Source: Rhizobium subbaraonis (GTDB taxonomy: Bacteria; Pseudomonadota; Alphaproteobacteria; Rhizobiales; Rhizobiaceae). Taken from it: a stretch of DNA of 64,000 bases. Location of the stretch: the NCBI RefSeq assembly GCF_900220975.1, contig NZ_OBQD01000005.1, forward strand, positions 201,447-265,446, read 5' to 3'. Below the pieces are notes generated by a model. The model was not told the origin of the DNA. It made no database searches and was given only the letters and a program-made list of their open reading frames with translations. The position numbers and the translations under genes were made by a program. Positions 21,908 through 34,145 of this stretch are shown here, one piece after another. The stretch's first letter is position 1; each line of letters starts with the position of its first letter.

Positions 21908-22537
21908 TCAAAGCACGAATGCCGCACGGATCCCGTCCACCACGAACTGGATGGCGAGGGCCGCCAGGATCACCCCGAGCAGGCGGGTGAGGATGGCGCG
22001 GCCGGTTGCGCCCAGATAACGATCGACACGCTCGGCGACGTAGAGCGTCACGTAGACGATGGCAACGCACATCGCGATCACCGCGAGAAGTGCTGCTCGG
22101 CCGACGGGGGAGGACAGCGAGCCCGACAGAAGGATCGTTGCCGAGATCGCGCCGGGACCGGCGATCAGCGGCAGGGCGAGCGGAAAGACCGCGATGTTGC
22201 GGATGTGGTCCTTGGTGATGGCAATCTCACTTGCCTTTTCCTTACGCTCTTGGCGGCGCTCGAAAACCATTTCGAAGGCGATGAAGAAGAGCAGCAGGCC
22301 GCCGGCGATACGGAAGGCGGCGATCGATATGCCGAGCAGGCCCAGGATGCCCGCGCCGAAGATGGCGAAGGCGGCGAGGATGGAGAAGGCGATGATGGAG
22401 CCGCGCAACGCGACCTGCTGGCGCTCGGCGCGGTTCATCCCAACCGTCAGGCCGAGGAAGATCGGCGCAAGGCCCGGCGGGTCGAGGGTCACGAGCATGG
22501 TCGTGAATGCATTGACGATCAGATTCCAGTCGTACAT
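21908..22537 (-). CDS. MarC family integral membrane protein
   Basis: 209 residues with six hydrophobic segments. MarC-family hallmarks are VTLDPPGLAPIFLGLT (the N-terminal D-P-x-G-x-x-P) and PLALPLIAGPGAISATILL (the second repeat's P-L-x-x-P-L-x-x-G-P-G). The family was named from the marRAB locus but is not a proven drug exporter; function unknown. The start at 22537 begins directly before the first helix. The gene is divergent from gyrA. Confidence 0.88.
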   Translation of the reverse strand: MYDWNLIVNAFTTMLVTLDPPGLAPIFLGLTVGMNRAERQQVALRGSIIAFSILAAFAIFGAGILGLLGISIAAFRIAGGLLLFFIAFEMVFERRQERKEKASEIAITKDHIRNIAVFPLALPLIAGPGAISATILLSGSLSSPVGRAALLAVIAMCVAIVYVTLYVAERVDRYLGATGRAILTRLLGVILAALAIQFVVDGIRAAFVL

Positions 22538-22753
22538 GCGGCCGTTCCCTTCGCCGAATTTTTTCCTATTGTTAGGCGAGTGCCGACGCCAAGGGAAGGG
22601 GCGCGCCGGGTTGGGTGCCGATGCCGCCATGAAATTGCAATAATTGGCGGATTTCTGGCAAAAGGCTGTTCAAAACCTCCGGCAAAATTGGCGCAGTTCA
22701 AGCCGTTAGGCTATAGATTCCCGACTGATTCTGAACAAAGATCGTGATCGAAA

Positions 22754-25564
<2,811 letters not shown>

Positions 25565-25588
25565 GGGCGATCCCTGCGGTCGTACAAT

Positions 25589-25628
25589 AACCAGAAAGGC
25601 CGGCGCTCTAGCGTCGGCCTTTCTGGTT
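25589..25628 (+). terminator. probable terminator after gyrA
   Basis: A long inverted repeat with arms of roughly 14 bases (AACCAGAAAGGCCG / CGGCCTTTCTGGTT) around a 12-base centre, 25 bases after the gyrA stop. The T tract is short, so termination strength is uncertain; it could also end transcripts coming from the small ORFs on the other strand. Confidence 0.65.
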
Positions 25629-25730
25629 TGCGGGCTGCCCGAGGGGTGGCGTCCGCGAGGACGGCGGCAAGGGGACGCTGGCGCGGACGCGGTTTCCGGT
25701 GTTGCCTTCTTCCGGAACCGCGGCGCGCGC

Positions 25731-25871
25731 CTACACGTCGAAGCCGCCTGCTTTCCGTCTCATCTTCCCGATCGCGACCCGCTCCTGGCGGAGCGTGTAG
25801 ATGGTTCGCGAGAAGTCGATGGTGAAGACCGTGCTGATCAGCACGGCGAAGAAGATCATGAGGATGGTCAT
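25731..25871 (-). CDS. small membrane protein, 46 aa (second of a coupled pair)
   Basis: Starts [18 protein letters not shown] and continues with a charged, basic tail (RQERVAIGKMRRKAGGFDV): one transmembrane helix, then a cytoplasmic or basic tail. An excellent ribosome site (GGGAGGTGAA) ends about six bases before the ATG, and the ATG overlaps the stop of the upstream small ORF (ATGA at 25868-25871). This ribosome-site and overlap architecture is hard to explain if the frame is noncoding. No family recognised. Confidence 0.65.
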   Translation of the reverse strand: MTILMIFFAVLISTVFTIDFSRTIYTLRQERVAIGKMRRKAGGFDV

Positions 25872-26014
25872 GCCTTCACCTCCCGCCGGCTGCGGATCCA
25901 TTTGCCATGCAGGTTGCCCTGCTCACTGCGTCGGCGGGCCTCGTGGCGGGTCGCGCGCATGCTTGCGGTAGTGAGAACAACGAACATGGTCATGCAGAGT
26001 AGAGCAAGCGCCAT
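25868..26014 (-). CDS. small membrane protein, 48 aa (first of a coupled pair)
   Basis: Starts [20 protein letters not shown], followed by a strongly basic tail ([14 protein letters not shown]...[10 protein letters not shown]). One N-terminal hydrophobic helix is predicted. GGAAGGA lies about nine bases before the ATG. Its stop overlaps the start of the next small ORF. It is divergent from coaD and convergent with gyrA. No family recognised. Confidence 0.6.
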   Translation of the reverse strand: MALALLCMTMFVVLTTASMRATRHEARRRSEQGNLHGKWIRSRREVKA

Positions 26015-26253
26015 CTTGCAATTCCTTCCATCTTGGGAAGCGCATTTTCACAATCAACTTGCCGACAAAACGCGTCCTCTTTGAGATTTGTTCCCGACAA
26101 CCTGTATTCGAAGTAAATCACCGGTCGCGCACAGAGGTCTTGGACGGATCGGTGCAGGAAACTTGTCGACTTTGCCGGGGACATGACGGAGCGCCACTAT
26201 TGCCTAACGCCGCGTCGCATGACAAAACGCGGGCGAAACGGGAACTGCACGCC

Positions 26254-26748
26254 ATGGCCGCCGCCTTCTATCCGGGCTCCTTCGACCCGATCACCAACGG
26301 ACACCTCGACGTGCTCGTCCAGGCCCTGAACATCGCGCCCAAGGTGATCGTTGCGATCGGCATCCATCCCGGCAAGACGCCGCTGTTTTCCTTCGAGGAA
26401 CGCGCTGAACTGATCCGGCAGGCGATCGCCGAGGCCCTCCCGGCGCGGGCGGACGACGTATCGGTGGTGTCGTTCGACAGGTTGGTCGTCGATGCCGCGC
26501 GGTCGCACAATGCGCATCTGTTGATCCGCGGCCTCCGTGATGGCACCGACCTCGACTACGAAATGCAGATGGCGGGGATGAACCAGCAGATGGCGCCGGA
26601 CGTACAGACCGTTTTCCTGCCTGCGGGGGTTGCATCGCGGCCCATAACCGCCACATTGGTTCGTCAGATCGCGGGAATGGGCGGTGACGTCAGCGCCTTC
26701 GTTCCCAAGGTCGTCGATGCGGCGCTGAAGGCCCGCAGACGCACCTGA
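26254..26748 (+). CDS. coaD: phosphopantetheine adenylyltransferase
   Basis: CoaD makes dephospho-CoA from 4'-phosphopantetheine and ATP, the penultimate step of CoA synthesis. The 164-residue protein has the nucleotidyltransferase start [18 protein letters not shown] (T-x-G-H motif), then [21 protein letters not shown], and the C-terminal [13 protein letters not shown], corresponding to the family ISSTxVR motif. The start at 26254 with GGGA upstream matches the family; the upstream extension is noncoding. It is followed 27 bp later by the exported cyclophilin gene and is probably cotranscribed with both cyclophilins. Confidence 0.96.
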   Translation: MAAAFYPGSFDPITNGHLDVLVQALNIAPKVIVAIGIHPGKTPLFSFEERAELIRQAIAEALPARADDVSVVSFDRLVVDAARSHNAHLLIRGLRDGTDLDYEMQMAGMNQQMAPDVQTVFLPAGVASRPITATLVRQIAGMGGDVSAFVPKVVDAALKARRRT

Positions 26749-26775
26749 TACGCCTTTCAACGAAACGGAGTGACC

Positions 26776-27345
26776 ATGAAACTCTTCAAGTTCGCCCTTG
26801 CCGGCGCCCTTCTTCTTGCTACCGCCAGCGGCAGCGCCTGGGCGCAGGCGAAGGAATATCTGACGATCCAGCTGAAGGACGGCCCCGTTGTCATCGAGCT
26901 GCGCCCCGACGTCGCGCCGAAGCATGTCGAGCGCATCAAGGCGCTGGCGGAAAAGGGGGAATACGACAACGTCGCGTTCCACCGCGTGATCGACGGCTTC
27001 ATGGCGCAGACGGGTGACGTCCAGTATGGCGACATGGAGGACGGCTTTAGCGCGGCTGCCGCCGGGACCGGCGGTTCCTCCATGCCCGACCTGCCCGCCG
27101 AGTTCTCCAACGTCCCGTTCCAGCGCGGCACGGTCGGCATGGCCCGCGCGCAGAATCCCGATTCCGCCAATTCGCAGTTCTTCATCATGTTTGCGCCCGG
27201 CGATTTCCTCAATGGGCAGTACACGGTCGTCGGCCAGGTCGTCGAGGGCATGGAGAACGTCGACAAGATCAAGCGCGGCGAGGAGAGCAACAACGGCTCC
27301 GTCACCGATCCCGACAGGATGATCAAAGTCACCGTCGGCAAATAA
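26776..27345 (+). CDS. exported cyclophilin-type peptidyl-prolyl isomerase
   Basis: 189 residues. A signal peptide (MKLFKFALAGALLLATASGSAWA) precedes a cyclophilin domain with [19 protein letters not shown] (the catalytic Arg lies in FHRV), NSQFFIMFAP, and a VVGQVVEGMENVDKI end. Bacterial PpiA-type enzymes help fold periplasmic proteins. The ATG at 26776 has GGAG seven bases upstream; a GTG two codons earlier is less likely. A cytoplasmic paralogue follows after 24 bp. Confidence 0.93.
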   Translation: MKLFKFALAGALLLATASGSAWAQAKEYLTIQLKDGPVVIELRPDVAPKHVERIKALAEKGEYDNVAFHRVIDGFMAQTGDVQYGDMEDGFSAAAAGTGGSSMPDLPAEFSNVPFQRGTVGMARAQNPDSANSQFFIMFAPGDFLNGQYTVVGQVVEGMENVDKIKRGEESNNGSVTDPDRMIKVTVGK

Positions 27346-27369
27346 GCATTCCAACCAAGGAGAAAGACC

Positions 27370-27879
27370 ATGGCCGAGATCAAGGATCCGGAAAACACTA
27401 TCATCATGGAGACCTCGAAGGGCAAGGTCGTCATCCAGCTTCTGCCGGACGTAGCGCCCGGGCACGTCGCCCGCATCAAGGAGCTGACGCGTGAGGGCGC
27501 CTATGACGGCGTCGTCTTCCACCGCGTCATCGAGGACTTCATGGCCCAGACCGGTGACGTTCAGTACGGCAAGACCGGCGGCAAGGACTTCAATCCGGCC
27601 CGCGCCGGCATGGGCGGCTCGGAAAAGCCGGACCTGAAGGCCGAATTCTCCAACATGAGCCACGTTCGCGGTACCTGCTCCATGGCCCGCAGCCAGATGC
27701 CGAATTCTGCGAACTCGCAGTTCTTCATCTGCTTCACCGACGCGCCCTGGCTGAACAAGCAGTATTCCGTCTGGGGCCAGGTCATCGAAGGCATGGACAA
27801 CATCGACAAGATCAAGCGCGGCGAGCCCGTCAAGGATCCCGACACCATCGTCTCGATGAAGGTCGCAGCCGACGCCTGA
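27370..27879 (+). CDS. ppiB: cytoplasmic cyclophilin-type peptidyl-prolyl isomerase
   Basis: 169 residues, no signal peptide. The cyclophilin core is intact: [46 protein letters not shown], and [15 protein letters not shown]. It is clearly homologous along its length to the exported cyclophilin just upstream, so the pair is a tandem duplication split by compartment. AAGGAGAAAGACC precedes the ATG. An imperfect GC-rich inverted repeat ending in GGGTTTCCCTTTT lies 18-70 bases after the stop and may terminate the operon. Confidence 0.94.
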   Translation: MAEIKDPENTIIMETSKGKVVIQLLPDVAPGHVARIKELTREGAYDGVVFHRVIEDFMAQTGDVQYGKTGGKDFNPARAGMGGSEKPDLKAEFSNMSHVRGTCSMARSQMPNSANSQFFICFTDAPWLNKQYSVWGQVIEGMDNIDKIKRGEPVKDPDTIVSMKVAADA

Positions 27880-28001
27880 TCGCGTCCGATCTCCGGAACC
27901 CGCTCCGCGCACCTGTCTCGACCCGGCAGGCACCGGGGCGGGTTTCCCTTTTCTGCCGAAATGGTTTATCGGGCAGCACCTGGACCAATAGCTGCAGCAC
28001 A

Positions 28002-29087
28002 ATGCGTATAGAACTGTTCGATTTCGATCTCCCGGAAGAGCGGATCGCCCTTCGCCCGGTCACCCCGCGCGAGGCCGCGCGTCTTCTCGTCGTCCGTCCC
28101 GATGCGGACCAGCCTTTCGAGGACCGCCACGTCGGCGACCTGTCGGAATTCCTGCAGCCCGGGGACGCGCTGGTGTTCAACGATACGCGTGTCATCCCAG
28201 CACAGCTCGAGGGCATTCGCCACCGGGAAGGGGCGGGCGGTCAGCAGGTCTCGGCCACGCTGCACATGCGGATTGCCGCCGACCGCTGGAAGGCCTTCGC
28301 AAAGCCCGGCAAGCGCATCAAGCTCGGCGATCGCATCACCTTCGGCCATCGCGGTAACGCCTGCCTGCTTGGCAGCCTGGAGGCGACGGTGGAGGAAAAG
28401 GGCGAGGGCGGCGAAGTCACGCTGCGCTTCGATCTTTCCGGCCCCATGCTGGACGAGGCCATCGCCTCCGTCGGCCATATTCCGCTGCCACCCTACATCG
28501 CCTCCAAGCGCGCCGACGATGCCGAGGACCGGCGCGACTACCAGACGATATATGCGCGCGAGGAGGGTGCGGTCGCCGCGCCCACCGCGGGCCTGCATTT
28601 CACCGACGCGCTGTTTGCCAAGCTCGATGCCCGCGGGGTCGAGCGCCATTTCGTCACGCTGCATGTCGGCGCGGGGACATTTCTGCCCGTCAAGGCGGAC
28701 GACACCGACGACCACGTCATGCACCAGGAGATCGGCTACGTATCCAGGGAGACGGCAGCGGCGCTGAACGCGGTTCGGGCGAGGGGCGGACGGATCGTCT
28801 GCGTCGGCACCACCTCGCTGCGCCTGCTGGAAAGTGCGGTAAGCGAGGACGGAACGGTCGAGCCTTGGTCCGGTCCGACCGGCATTTTCATCACGCCCGG
28901 CTACCGCTTTCGCGTGGCGGACGTGCTGATGACCAATTTTCATCTGCCGAAATCGACGCTATTCATGCTCGTTTCCGCCTTCTGCGGCCTGGAGACGATG
29001 CGGGAAGCCTATGCGCATGCGATCGAGACCGGCTACCGCTTCTATTCCTATGGCGACGCCAGCCTGCTTTTCCGGAAGAAACCATGA
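28002..29087 (+). CDS. queA: S-adenosylmethionine:tRNA ribosyltransferase-isomerase
   Basis: QueA transfers and isomerises the ribosyl part of SAM onto preQ1 in tRNA, giving epoxyqueuosine. The 361-residue protein has the family N-terminus [43 protein letters not shown], and the C-terminal [17 protein letters not shown]. Its stop overlaps the tgt start (ATGA at 29084-29087), coupling two consecutive enzymes acting on the same tRNA position: Tgt inserts preQ1 and QueA then modifies it. Confidence 0.97.
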   Translation: MRIELFDFDLPEERIALRPVTPREAARLLVVRPDADQPFEDRHVGDLSEFLQPGDALVFNDTRVIPAQLEGIRHREGAGGQQVSATLHMRIAADRWKAFAKPGKRIKLGDRITFGHRGNACLLGSLEATVEEKGEGGEVTLRFDLSGPMLDEAIASVGHIPLPPYIASKRADDAEDRRDYQTIYAREEGAVAAPTAGLHFTDALFAKLDARGVERHFVTLHVGAGTFLPVKADDTDDHVMHQEIGYVSRETAAALNAVRARGGRIVCVGTTSLRLLESAVSEDGTVEPWSGPTGIFITPGYRFRVADVLMTNFHLPKSTLFMLVSAFCGLETMREAYAHAIETGYRFYSYGDASLLFRKKP

Positions 29088-30223
29088 CCGAACGCTTTGA
29101 ATTCAAGCTCTCCGCGACCGACGGCAAGGCGCGGCGCGGCGAGGTGTCGATGCCGCGGGGCGCGATCCGGACGCCGGCCTTCATGCCGGTGGGCACGGTT
29201 GGCACCGTCAAGGCGATGTATCTCGATCAGGTACGCGATCTCGGCGCCGACATCATCCTCGGCAATACCTATCACCTGATGCTGCGCCCCGGTGCGGAGC
29301 GCGTGGCACGCCTCGGCGGCCTGCACGAGCTGATCCGCTGGCCCTATCCCATCCTGACCGATTCCGGGGGATTCCAGGTGATGTCGCTGTCCGGCCTGCG
29401 CAAGCTGGACGAGCAGGGTGTGACCTTCAAGAGCCATGTCGACGGCTCGCTGCACCACATGTCGCCGGAGCGCTCGATCGAGATCCAGGGCCTGCTCGAC
29501 AGCGACATCCAGATGCAGCTCGACGAATGCGTGCGCCTCCCCGCCGAACCGAAAGAGATCGAGCGGGCGATGGAGATGTCCTATCGCTGGGCCGAGCGCT
29601 GCAAGGTGGCGTTCGGCGACCAGCCGGGCAAGGCGATGTTCGGCATCGTGCAGGGCGGCGACATTCCAGAACTGCGCGTGCGCTCGGCGCAGGCACTCAC
29701 CGGCCTCGACCTCAAGGGCTATGCGATCGGCGGGCTTGCCGTGGGCGAACCGCAGGCGGTCATGCTCGACATGATCGACACGACGTGCCCGCATCTTCCC
29801 TTCGAAAAGCCGCGCTACCTGATGGGTGTGGGCACGCCCGATGACATCTTGAAATCTGTGGCACATGGCATAGACATGTTCGACTGCGTGATGCCGACCC
29901 GCTCCGGCCGTCACGGCCTTGCGTTCACCCGCCACGGTCGCATCAACATCCGCAACGCCCGCCATGCCGAGGACATGCGCCCGCTCGACGAGCTGTCGTC
30001 CTGCCCGGCGAGCCGCGACTATTCGCGCGCCTATCTGCACCATCTCGTGCGTTCGAACGAGTCGCTGGGCGGGATGCTGCTGACATGGAACAATCTGGCC
30101 TACTATCAGGAACTGATGGCCGGAATCCGTTCAGCGATCGAAGAGGGTCGCTATGCGGATTTCATGGCGGAAACGCAGGAGGCCTGGGCACGCGGCGAGG
30201 CGGATGCGAAGAAGAGCGCGTGA
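29084..30223 (+). CDS. tgt: queuine tRNA-ribosyltransferase (tRNA-guanine transglycosylase)
   Basis: Tgt exchanges G34 for preQ1 in GUN-anticodon tRNAs. The 379-residue TIM-barrel protein shows [12 protein letters not shown], the active-site region [12 protein letters not shown] (with the catalytic Asp), QGG and MGVGTPDDI, and [13 protein letters not shown], containing the second catalytic Asp. The zinc region is unusual: where the canonical enzyme has C-x-C-x2-C, this one reads S-S-C-P-A-S (29996-30013), keeping one Cys and the later His (AYLHHL). Otherwise normal. The start overlaps queA. Confidence 0.95.
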   Translation: MTERFEFKLSATDGKARRGEVSMPRGAIRTPAFMPVGTVGTVKAMYLDQVRDLGADIILGNTYHLMLRPGAERVARLGGLHELIRWPYPILTDSGGFQVMSLSGLRKLDEQGVTFKSHVDGSLHHMSPERSIEIQGLLDSDIQMQLDECVRLPAEPKEIERAMEMSYRWAERCKVAFGDQPGKAMFGIVQGGDIPELRVRSAQALTGLDLKGYAIGGLAVGEPQAVMLDMIDTTCPHLPFEKPRYLMGVGTPDDILKSVAHGIDMFDCVMPTRSGRHGLAFTRHGRINIRNARHAEDMRPLDELSSCPASRDYSRAYLHHLVRSNESLGGMLLTWNNLAYYQELMAGIRSAIEEGRYADFMAETQEAWARGEADAKKSA

Positions 30224-30314
30224 AGCTGACCTCAAGACCGAAAACGTCAATTTCCTTTTATCTAAATACATTACCAGGAAAAGTTCATGAACTATATGAG
30301 CTAACTGGCGCACA

Positions 30315-30743
30315 TCATATATCGGATCCGCCCTTCGACGGCGTCATGTGGACGCCGTTGATCTTGTAGCTGCCGTCCGGTTGCCGCATCAGCTGGTAGA
30401 TCGCCGTCCAGTGCTTGCCTCCGCTTCCCGATATCAGCACTTCCTGCAGGATCACGTCGCCTGAGACCTTGCTGCGGCCGAAGCCGAAGTTTCCGGGGCG
30501 ATAGACGGGCGCATAGCCGCGCTTCACCATTTCGAAGAAGGACGCCTCATCGGGGAATTTCTCGCGAATGCTGGGCGAGGCGAAGGAATAGGCGGACGTC
30601 GCATCGTCATTCAGAAACGCCTCGATCTGCCGCGTGATGATCTCCTGGGCCACGGCCGCAGGCTCCTGTGCAGCGGTGCGACCCGGCAAGGCCAAGATAG
30701 ACAGACAGACGGCTATGGCAGAGGCGATGGAGGCGATCTTCAT
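30315..30743 (-). CDS. DUF4864 domain-containing exported protein
   Basis: 142 residues. A signal peptide (MKIASIASAIAVCLSILALPGRTAA) precedes a domain that matches DUF4864: ITRQIEAFLNDDATSAYSFASPSIREKFP, then FFEMVKRGYAPVYRP, and a WTAIYQLMRQPDGSYKINGV ending. The fold is probably NTF2-like. Function unknown. It is convergent with tgt. Confidence 0.8.
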   Translation of the reverse strand: MKIASIASAIAVCLSILALPGRTAAQEPAAVAQEIITRQIEAFLNDDATSAYSFASPSIREKFPDEASFFEMVKRGYAPVYRPGNFGFGRSKVSGDVILQEVLISGSGGKHWTAIYQLMRQPDGSYKINGVHMTPSKGGSDI

Positions 30744-30952
30744 GGGGCTGATGCTCCGGCAGACCGCAATAAGGGTAGGGCGGCCATGCGGGATTGCCAG
30801 AGATAAGGCGACGATGTGCTGAATTTCGCCGCAGGCTGCACAACGGCCGTGCCGAGGGCGACGGGATCTGCGGTGAACTCAAGCCGCCCCTTGATCGGCT
30901 ATCTTCATTTAAAACAGTGCGATGGCGGACCTTTCTTACGTTCCGTATTCAA

Positions 30953-32911
30953 TTATGACTGAGCTGCGCGCGCCCCGTGCGCGGTGACGATCGCGTCGGC
31001 CTCCTTGCCATACATTTCCTCGAAGTGGTCGAAGGCGCCGGAGAAATTGCCAATTCCCTGCGTTGCCGAACGCAGCGAGCGCGCCAGTTCCTCAAGGGCG
31101 CTTCCCGGCACGAGGGCCCGAAACGTGTCCCAGCCCTTTGCACTTTCGTCGCGATCGAAACCGAGAACCTGTCCCTTGAGCGACGAGACGATCTGCACCA
31201 GCCCGCCGGTATAGATGGAGGGTATGTGAATCTCCACCCGCATGATCGGCTGCATCAGCACCGGCAGAGCCTGCCCCATCGCCTGGCGCACGCCCATCTT
31301 GGCTGCCGTGCGGAAGGCATATTCGGAGCTGTCCACTGTGTGGTGCTGGCCGTCGGTCAGCGTCACGCCGACATCGATCACGCCGAAGCCGAGCGGCCCC
31401 TTGTCCATCGCCTCGCGCGCGCCCGCCTCGACGGCGGGGATGAAGTTGCGCGGCACCGCACCGCCCTTGACGACTTCGGCGAAGGAAAAGCCGTCGCCGC
31501 GGCCGGTGGGATGAATGCTCAGCTTCACATCGGCAAACTGACCGGCGCCACCGGTCTGCTTGCGATGACGGTAGTGGATATCCGATGTCCGGGAGACGGT
31601 TTCGCGATAGACCGGGCTCGGCGGTTCGTCGCTGACGGCGATGTTGAAGACCTCGGCGAGGGCACGGATCACCTCTCGCAGATGCAGCGGCCCCTGTGTT
31701 CCCACAAGATGGGCGCCGGTGCCTTCCTCCTGCGCCACCAGCAGGCCCTTGTCGGTCTCGGCGATCTTCGCAAGAGCGGCGGACAGCTTCGTTTCGTCGC
31801 GCTCGCTTCCCGGTACCAGAATGCGCTGCAGCATGGGCGACGGCGGCGCAGTCCAGTGCGGGGCGGGGTAGGCGGTCCCGGTGCCGATCAGGGCAGGCAC
31901 GGCCAGGCGTTCCGACTTCACCGATGCGAAGACCGCTCCCGGCACGGGCAAGCCGTTGGAAAGCGGCCGTCCGGAAATGGCATCCTGCAGGGTGCCAAGT
32001 CCTGCCTCGCCCAGAGCGGACGTCTGCTTCATCCCGTCGAGCGCCCGGACAAGGACGGTCTTGCCGATGTTCTGGCGGTGGAAGGCATGGAACGTGACGG
32101 CGGCCAGTGCTGGCGCCTCCATCCCGCCGGCTGCGGCGAGGCGGTCGCGCAGGGCTTCCACCGGGGGAGCCTCGTGGCGCAGCGCCTTCATCAGTCTTTG
32201 CATGCCGTTGCCATGGCCGGCCGACCCGATGAAAACCGGCGTGATCCGGTTGTCCTTCAAGATCCGCGTGGAAATGGCGTAGACTGCACCGCTGTCGGGC
32301 TGCCGGTCCTCGATCAGTTCCTCCAGCAGCCAGTCATCGAACTCCGAAAGGTGCTCGAGAAGTTCGGCGCGCGCTTCGTGCTCGCGCTCGGCGATATCGT
32401 CGGGAAGCGCTATCAGGGAGGAGGTCTGCCCCTCCCGGTAGCGCCAGGCGCGCTCGGAGATGAGATCGACGCTGCCGACGACTTCCTCACCCTCGCGGAT
32501 CGGGATCTGCCGGAGCACCAGGGCATGGCTCGCATAATCCTGCAGCGCGGCGATCACGTCGCGAATGCGGCCACGCGGCTCGTCGATCCGGTTGATGAAG
32601 ATGATGCAGGGCGTGCCGGATGCTTCAATGACCCGAAGATAGGGTGCGGCGAGCACGGCCTCGTCCGGTGATGGCGAGACGCAGAGAATGCAGGCGTCGC
32701 TGGCGAGAAGCGCGTTGTGGGCATGCGCAAGCGCCTCGATCGATCCCGGTGCGTCCAAGGCACACCAGACATCGCCGCCGAACTCGAATTCGCAAAGGTT
32801 CAGGCCGTGGGGCGAGGCGGTCTTCCTCGACTTTCCCGCCAGAGCCCCCAGTCTTTCGACAAGTGTAGTCTTGCCCGTCTGCGACGGGCCCAGGACGGCA
32901 AAGCAGCGCAT
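30953..32911 (-). CDS. EF-G-like translational GTPase paralogue with degenerate G domain
   Basis: 652 residues. The P-loop GPSQTGKTTL is intact, and DAPG and N-R-I-D stand for the DxPG and NKxD motifs. However, the switch I RGITI motif is absent, and the His that normally follows DxPG (DTPGH, needed for GTP hydrolysis on the ribosome) is Ser (DAPGS). Domains III to V are recognisable (DGQHHTVDSSEYAFRTAA, VPGSALEELARSLRSATQG). This is the FusA2-like paralogue found in many Alphaproteobacteria, not the housekeeping EF-G. The start at 32911 has GGAGGA about eight bases upstream; an ATG 15 codons earlier has no ribosome site. Confidence 0.82.
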   Translation of the reverse strand: MRCFAVLGPSQTGKTTLVERLGALAGKSRKTASPHGLNLCEFEFGGDVWCALDAPGSIEALAHAHNALLASDACILCVSPSPDEAVLAAPYLRVIEASGTPCIIFINRIDEPRGRIRDVIAALQDYASHALVLRQIPIREGEEVVGSVDLISERAWRYREGQTSSLIALPDDIAEREHEARAELLEHLSEFDDWLLEELIEDRQPDSGAVYAISTRILKDNRITPVFIGSAGHGNGMQRLMKALRHEAPPVEALRDRLAAAGGMEAPALAAVTFHAFHRQNIGKTVLVRALDGMKQTSALGEAGLGTLQDAISGRPLSNGLPVPGAVFASVKSERLAVPALIGTGTAYPAPHWTAPPSPMLQRILVPGSERDETKLSAALAKIAETDKGLLVAQEEGTGAHLVGTQGPLHLREVIRALAEVFNIAVSDEPPSPVYRETVSRTSDIHYRHRKQTGGAGQFADVKLSIHPTGRGDGFSFAEVVKGGAVPRNFIPAVEAGAREAMDKGPLGFGVIDVGVTLTDGQHHTVDSSEYAFRTAAKMGVRQAMGQALPVLMQPIMRVEIHIPSIYTGGLVQIVSSLKGQVLGFDRDESAKGWDTFRALVPGSALEELARSLRSATQGIGNFSGAFDHFEEMYGKEADAIVTAHGARAAQS

Positions 32912-33442
32912 CGGCATTCCTCCGTTGCCAAGGACCGCAACTCTCTCTCCATCCATAGGATGGCGCGAAGCCGCGCGAAGCGCCAGTCCGGCGTCGTTTT
33001 TTCTTGCTCAATGGCTCGATTTGCTGCGCAACCAGGCTCGATCGCATCGAATTTCGTCGCGCTGCCATGGTGTTACAGCCGATCCGGGACCATAACACGA
33101 AGATCGGAACCGGCTGACCCGCTCGACCAGCGACGTCACACAGGCAAGCCATACACCAGTGCGCTCTGACTCCGTTCAGCCAGGTTGCTAAGGGAGCAGG
33201 TGGACTTCATCGCAGCTTCCTTGCGAGTGACACCCCATTGGTATCATTCGCAAATCTCACTTAATCGTTGAACCCACCCGGCTACCATACTGTCAAAGCT
33301 GAATAGGGCTGCGAACGGTCTGGCCAGATAGAAACGCGACACAGGCTCTGCCGATCAGCCCCCGACCGGACCAGCTGGCCAGGGTTGCAAGGGCAGGGAG
33401 GGGGCGGGTAATCGTATACGCTCATCGGCTTTAGCTTTCTCA
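32912..33442. other. 531-base region without a recognised gene
   Basis: Open frames here are Arg/Ser-rich shadows with no family resemblance. The region marks the switch from core genes to the accessory stretch and presumably contains the promoter of the EF-G-like gene. Confidence 0.5.
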
Positions 33443-33946
33443 ATGGCAGAAGCAGTCAAGCTCTTTCACGTCACGCAGAAAGCGTGCACTTTGTCGGTCT
33501 TTGCCTATCTGAATGCCGAGGCGCCTGTGAACTATCAACTGGACGACATGGGTTTCCTTCAAGAACCATGGCTTCACGATGGCTATCTGACGGCCATCTC
33601 GGTGGCAGGCGATGTCGTAACACTCACAGCTAGAACTGTGGATGGGCAACAGTTCGCTATACAGCTTTTGGGCACCGTGGAACTGCACGTGACTGATTTT
33701 AAGTTGGGCAACATCATCTTCGACATACGTCTCTCAACGCGCACGGATGTTGGCCAAGACCAGCTTGGCCTTCTGTATGCCCCCCCTCACCAGTCAGCTG
33801 ACCAGAAATTCCATCATGCGTATATCAAGGCACTGGATGAAAAACGCAGCGCGATCCTTCTCGGCGAACTGAAGCTCTTCGAGTTGTCAAGCAGTTACGG
33901 TGCCAAAGTCGATGCTCTTTGCAAAGAGATGCTCGTGTTCAGTTGA
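33443..33946 (+). CDS. hypothetical protein, 167 aa
   Basis: Not recognised. The sequence shows a beta-rich central block: LHDGYLTAISVAGDVVTLTA, then DGQQFAIQLLGTVELHVTDF and GNIIFDIRL. This resembles small standalone proteins with a leading H-D-G motif seen near contact-toxin genes and in other accessory loci, but I cannot name a family. There is no signal peptide or membrane segment. Base composition is visibly more AT-rich than the flanking core genes, which fits acquired DNA. The start has no strong ribosome site. Confidence 0.55.
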   Translation: MAEAVKLFHVTQKACTLSVFAYLNAEAPVNYQLDDMGFLQEPWLHDGYLTAISVAGDVVTLTARTVDGQQFAIQLLGTVELHVTDFKLGNIIFDIRLSTRTDVGQDQLGLLYAPPHQSADQKFHHAYIKALDEKRSAILLGELKLFELSSSYGAKVDALCKEMLVFS

Positions 33947-34090
33947 TCTCCTTGCTCTCAAACGGCCTATATTCTCGCGGCGTTCACTCCGCGCCGCTTC
34001 CATCTTCGCCAGGGCCTTCTCTCGCTTCGCGATCACCTCCGGATCGTTCATGTAATCCGTTTTCGGCTTGCGTCCTCGCTTCTGCCTCGG
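33887..34090 (-). other. possible gene remnant beside the IS30 element
   Basis: A minus-strand frame of about 67 codons runs out of the left end of the IS30 element. It reads RGRKPKTDYMNDPEVIAKRE, then a Lys/Glu/Arg-rich helix, and overlaps antisense the 3' end of the 167-aa gene. The AT-hook-like RGRKP and helical repeat look protein-like, so this may be the tail of a gene cut by the insertion. No upstream half was found on the other side. Confidence 0.25.
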
Positions 34091-34145
34091 TCTGCTGGCT
34101 TCAGATTGAATGCAACGCTGGCTAGAAATCTACACGCATTGCCGT

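Noticed and set aside
26197-28002. 601-codon minus-strand frame opposite coaD and the cyclophilins
   Set aside because: Antisense to three well-supported genes and lacks any family features.
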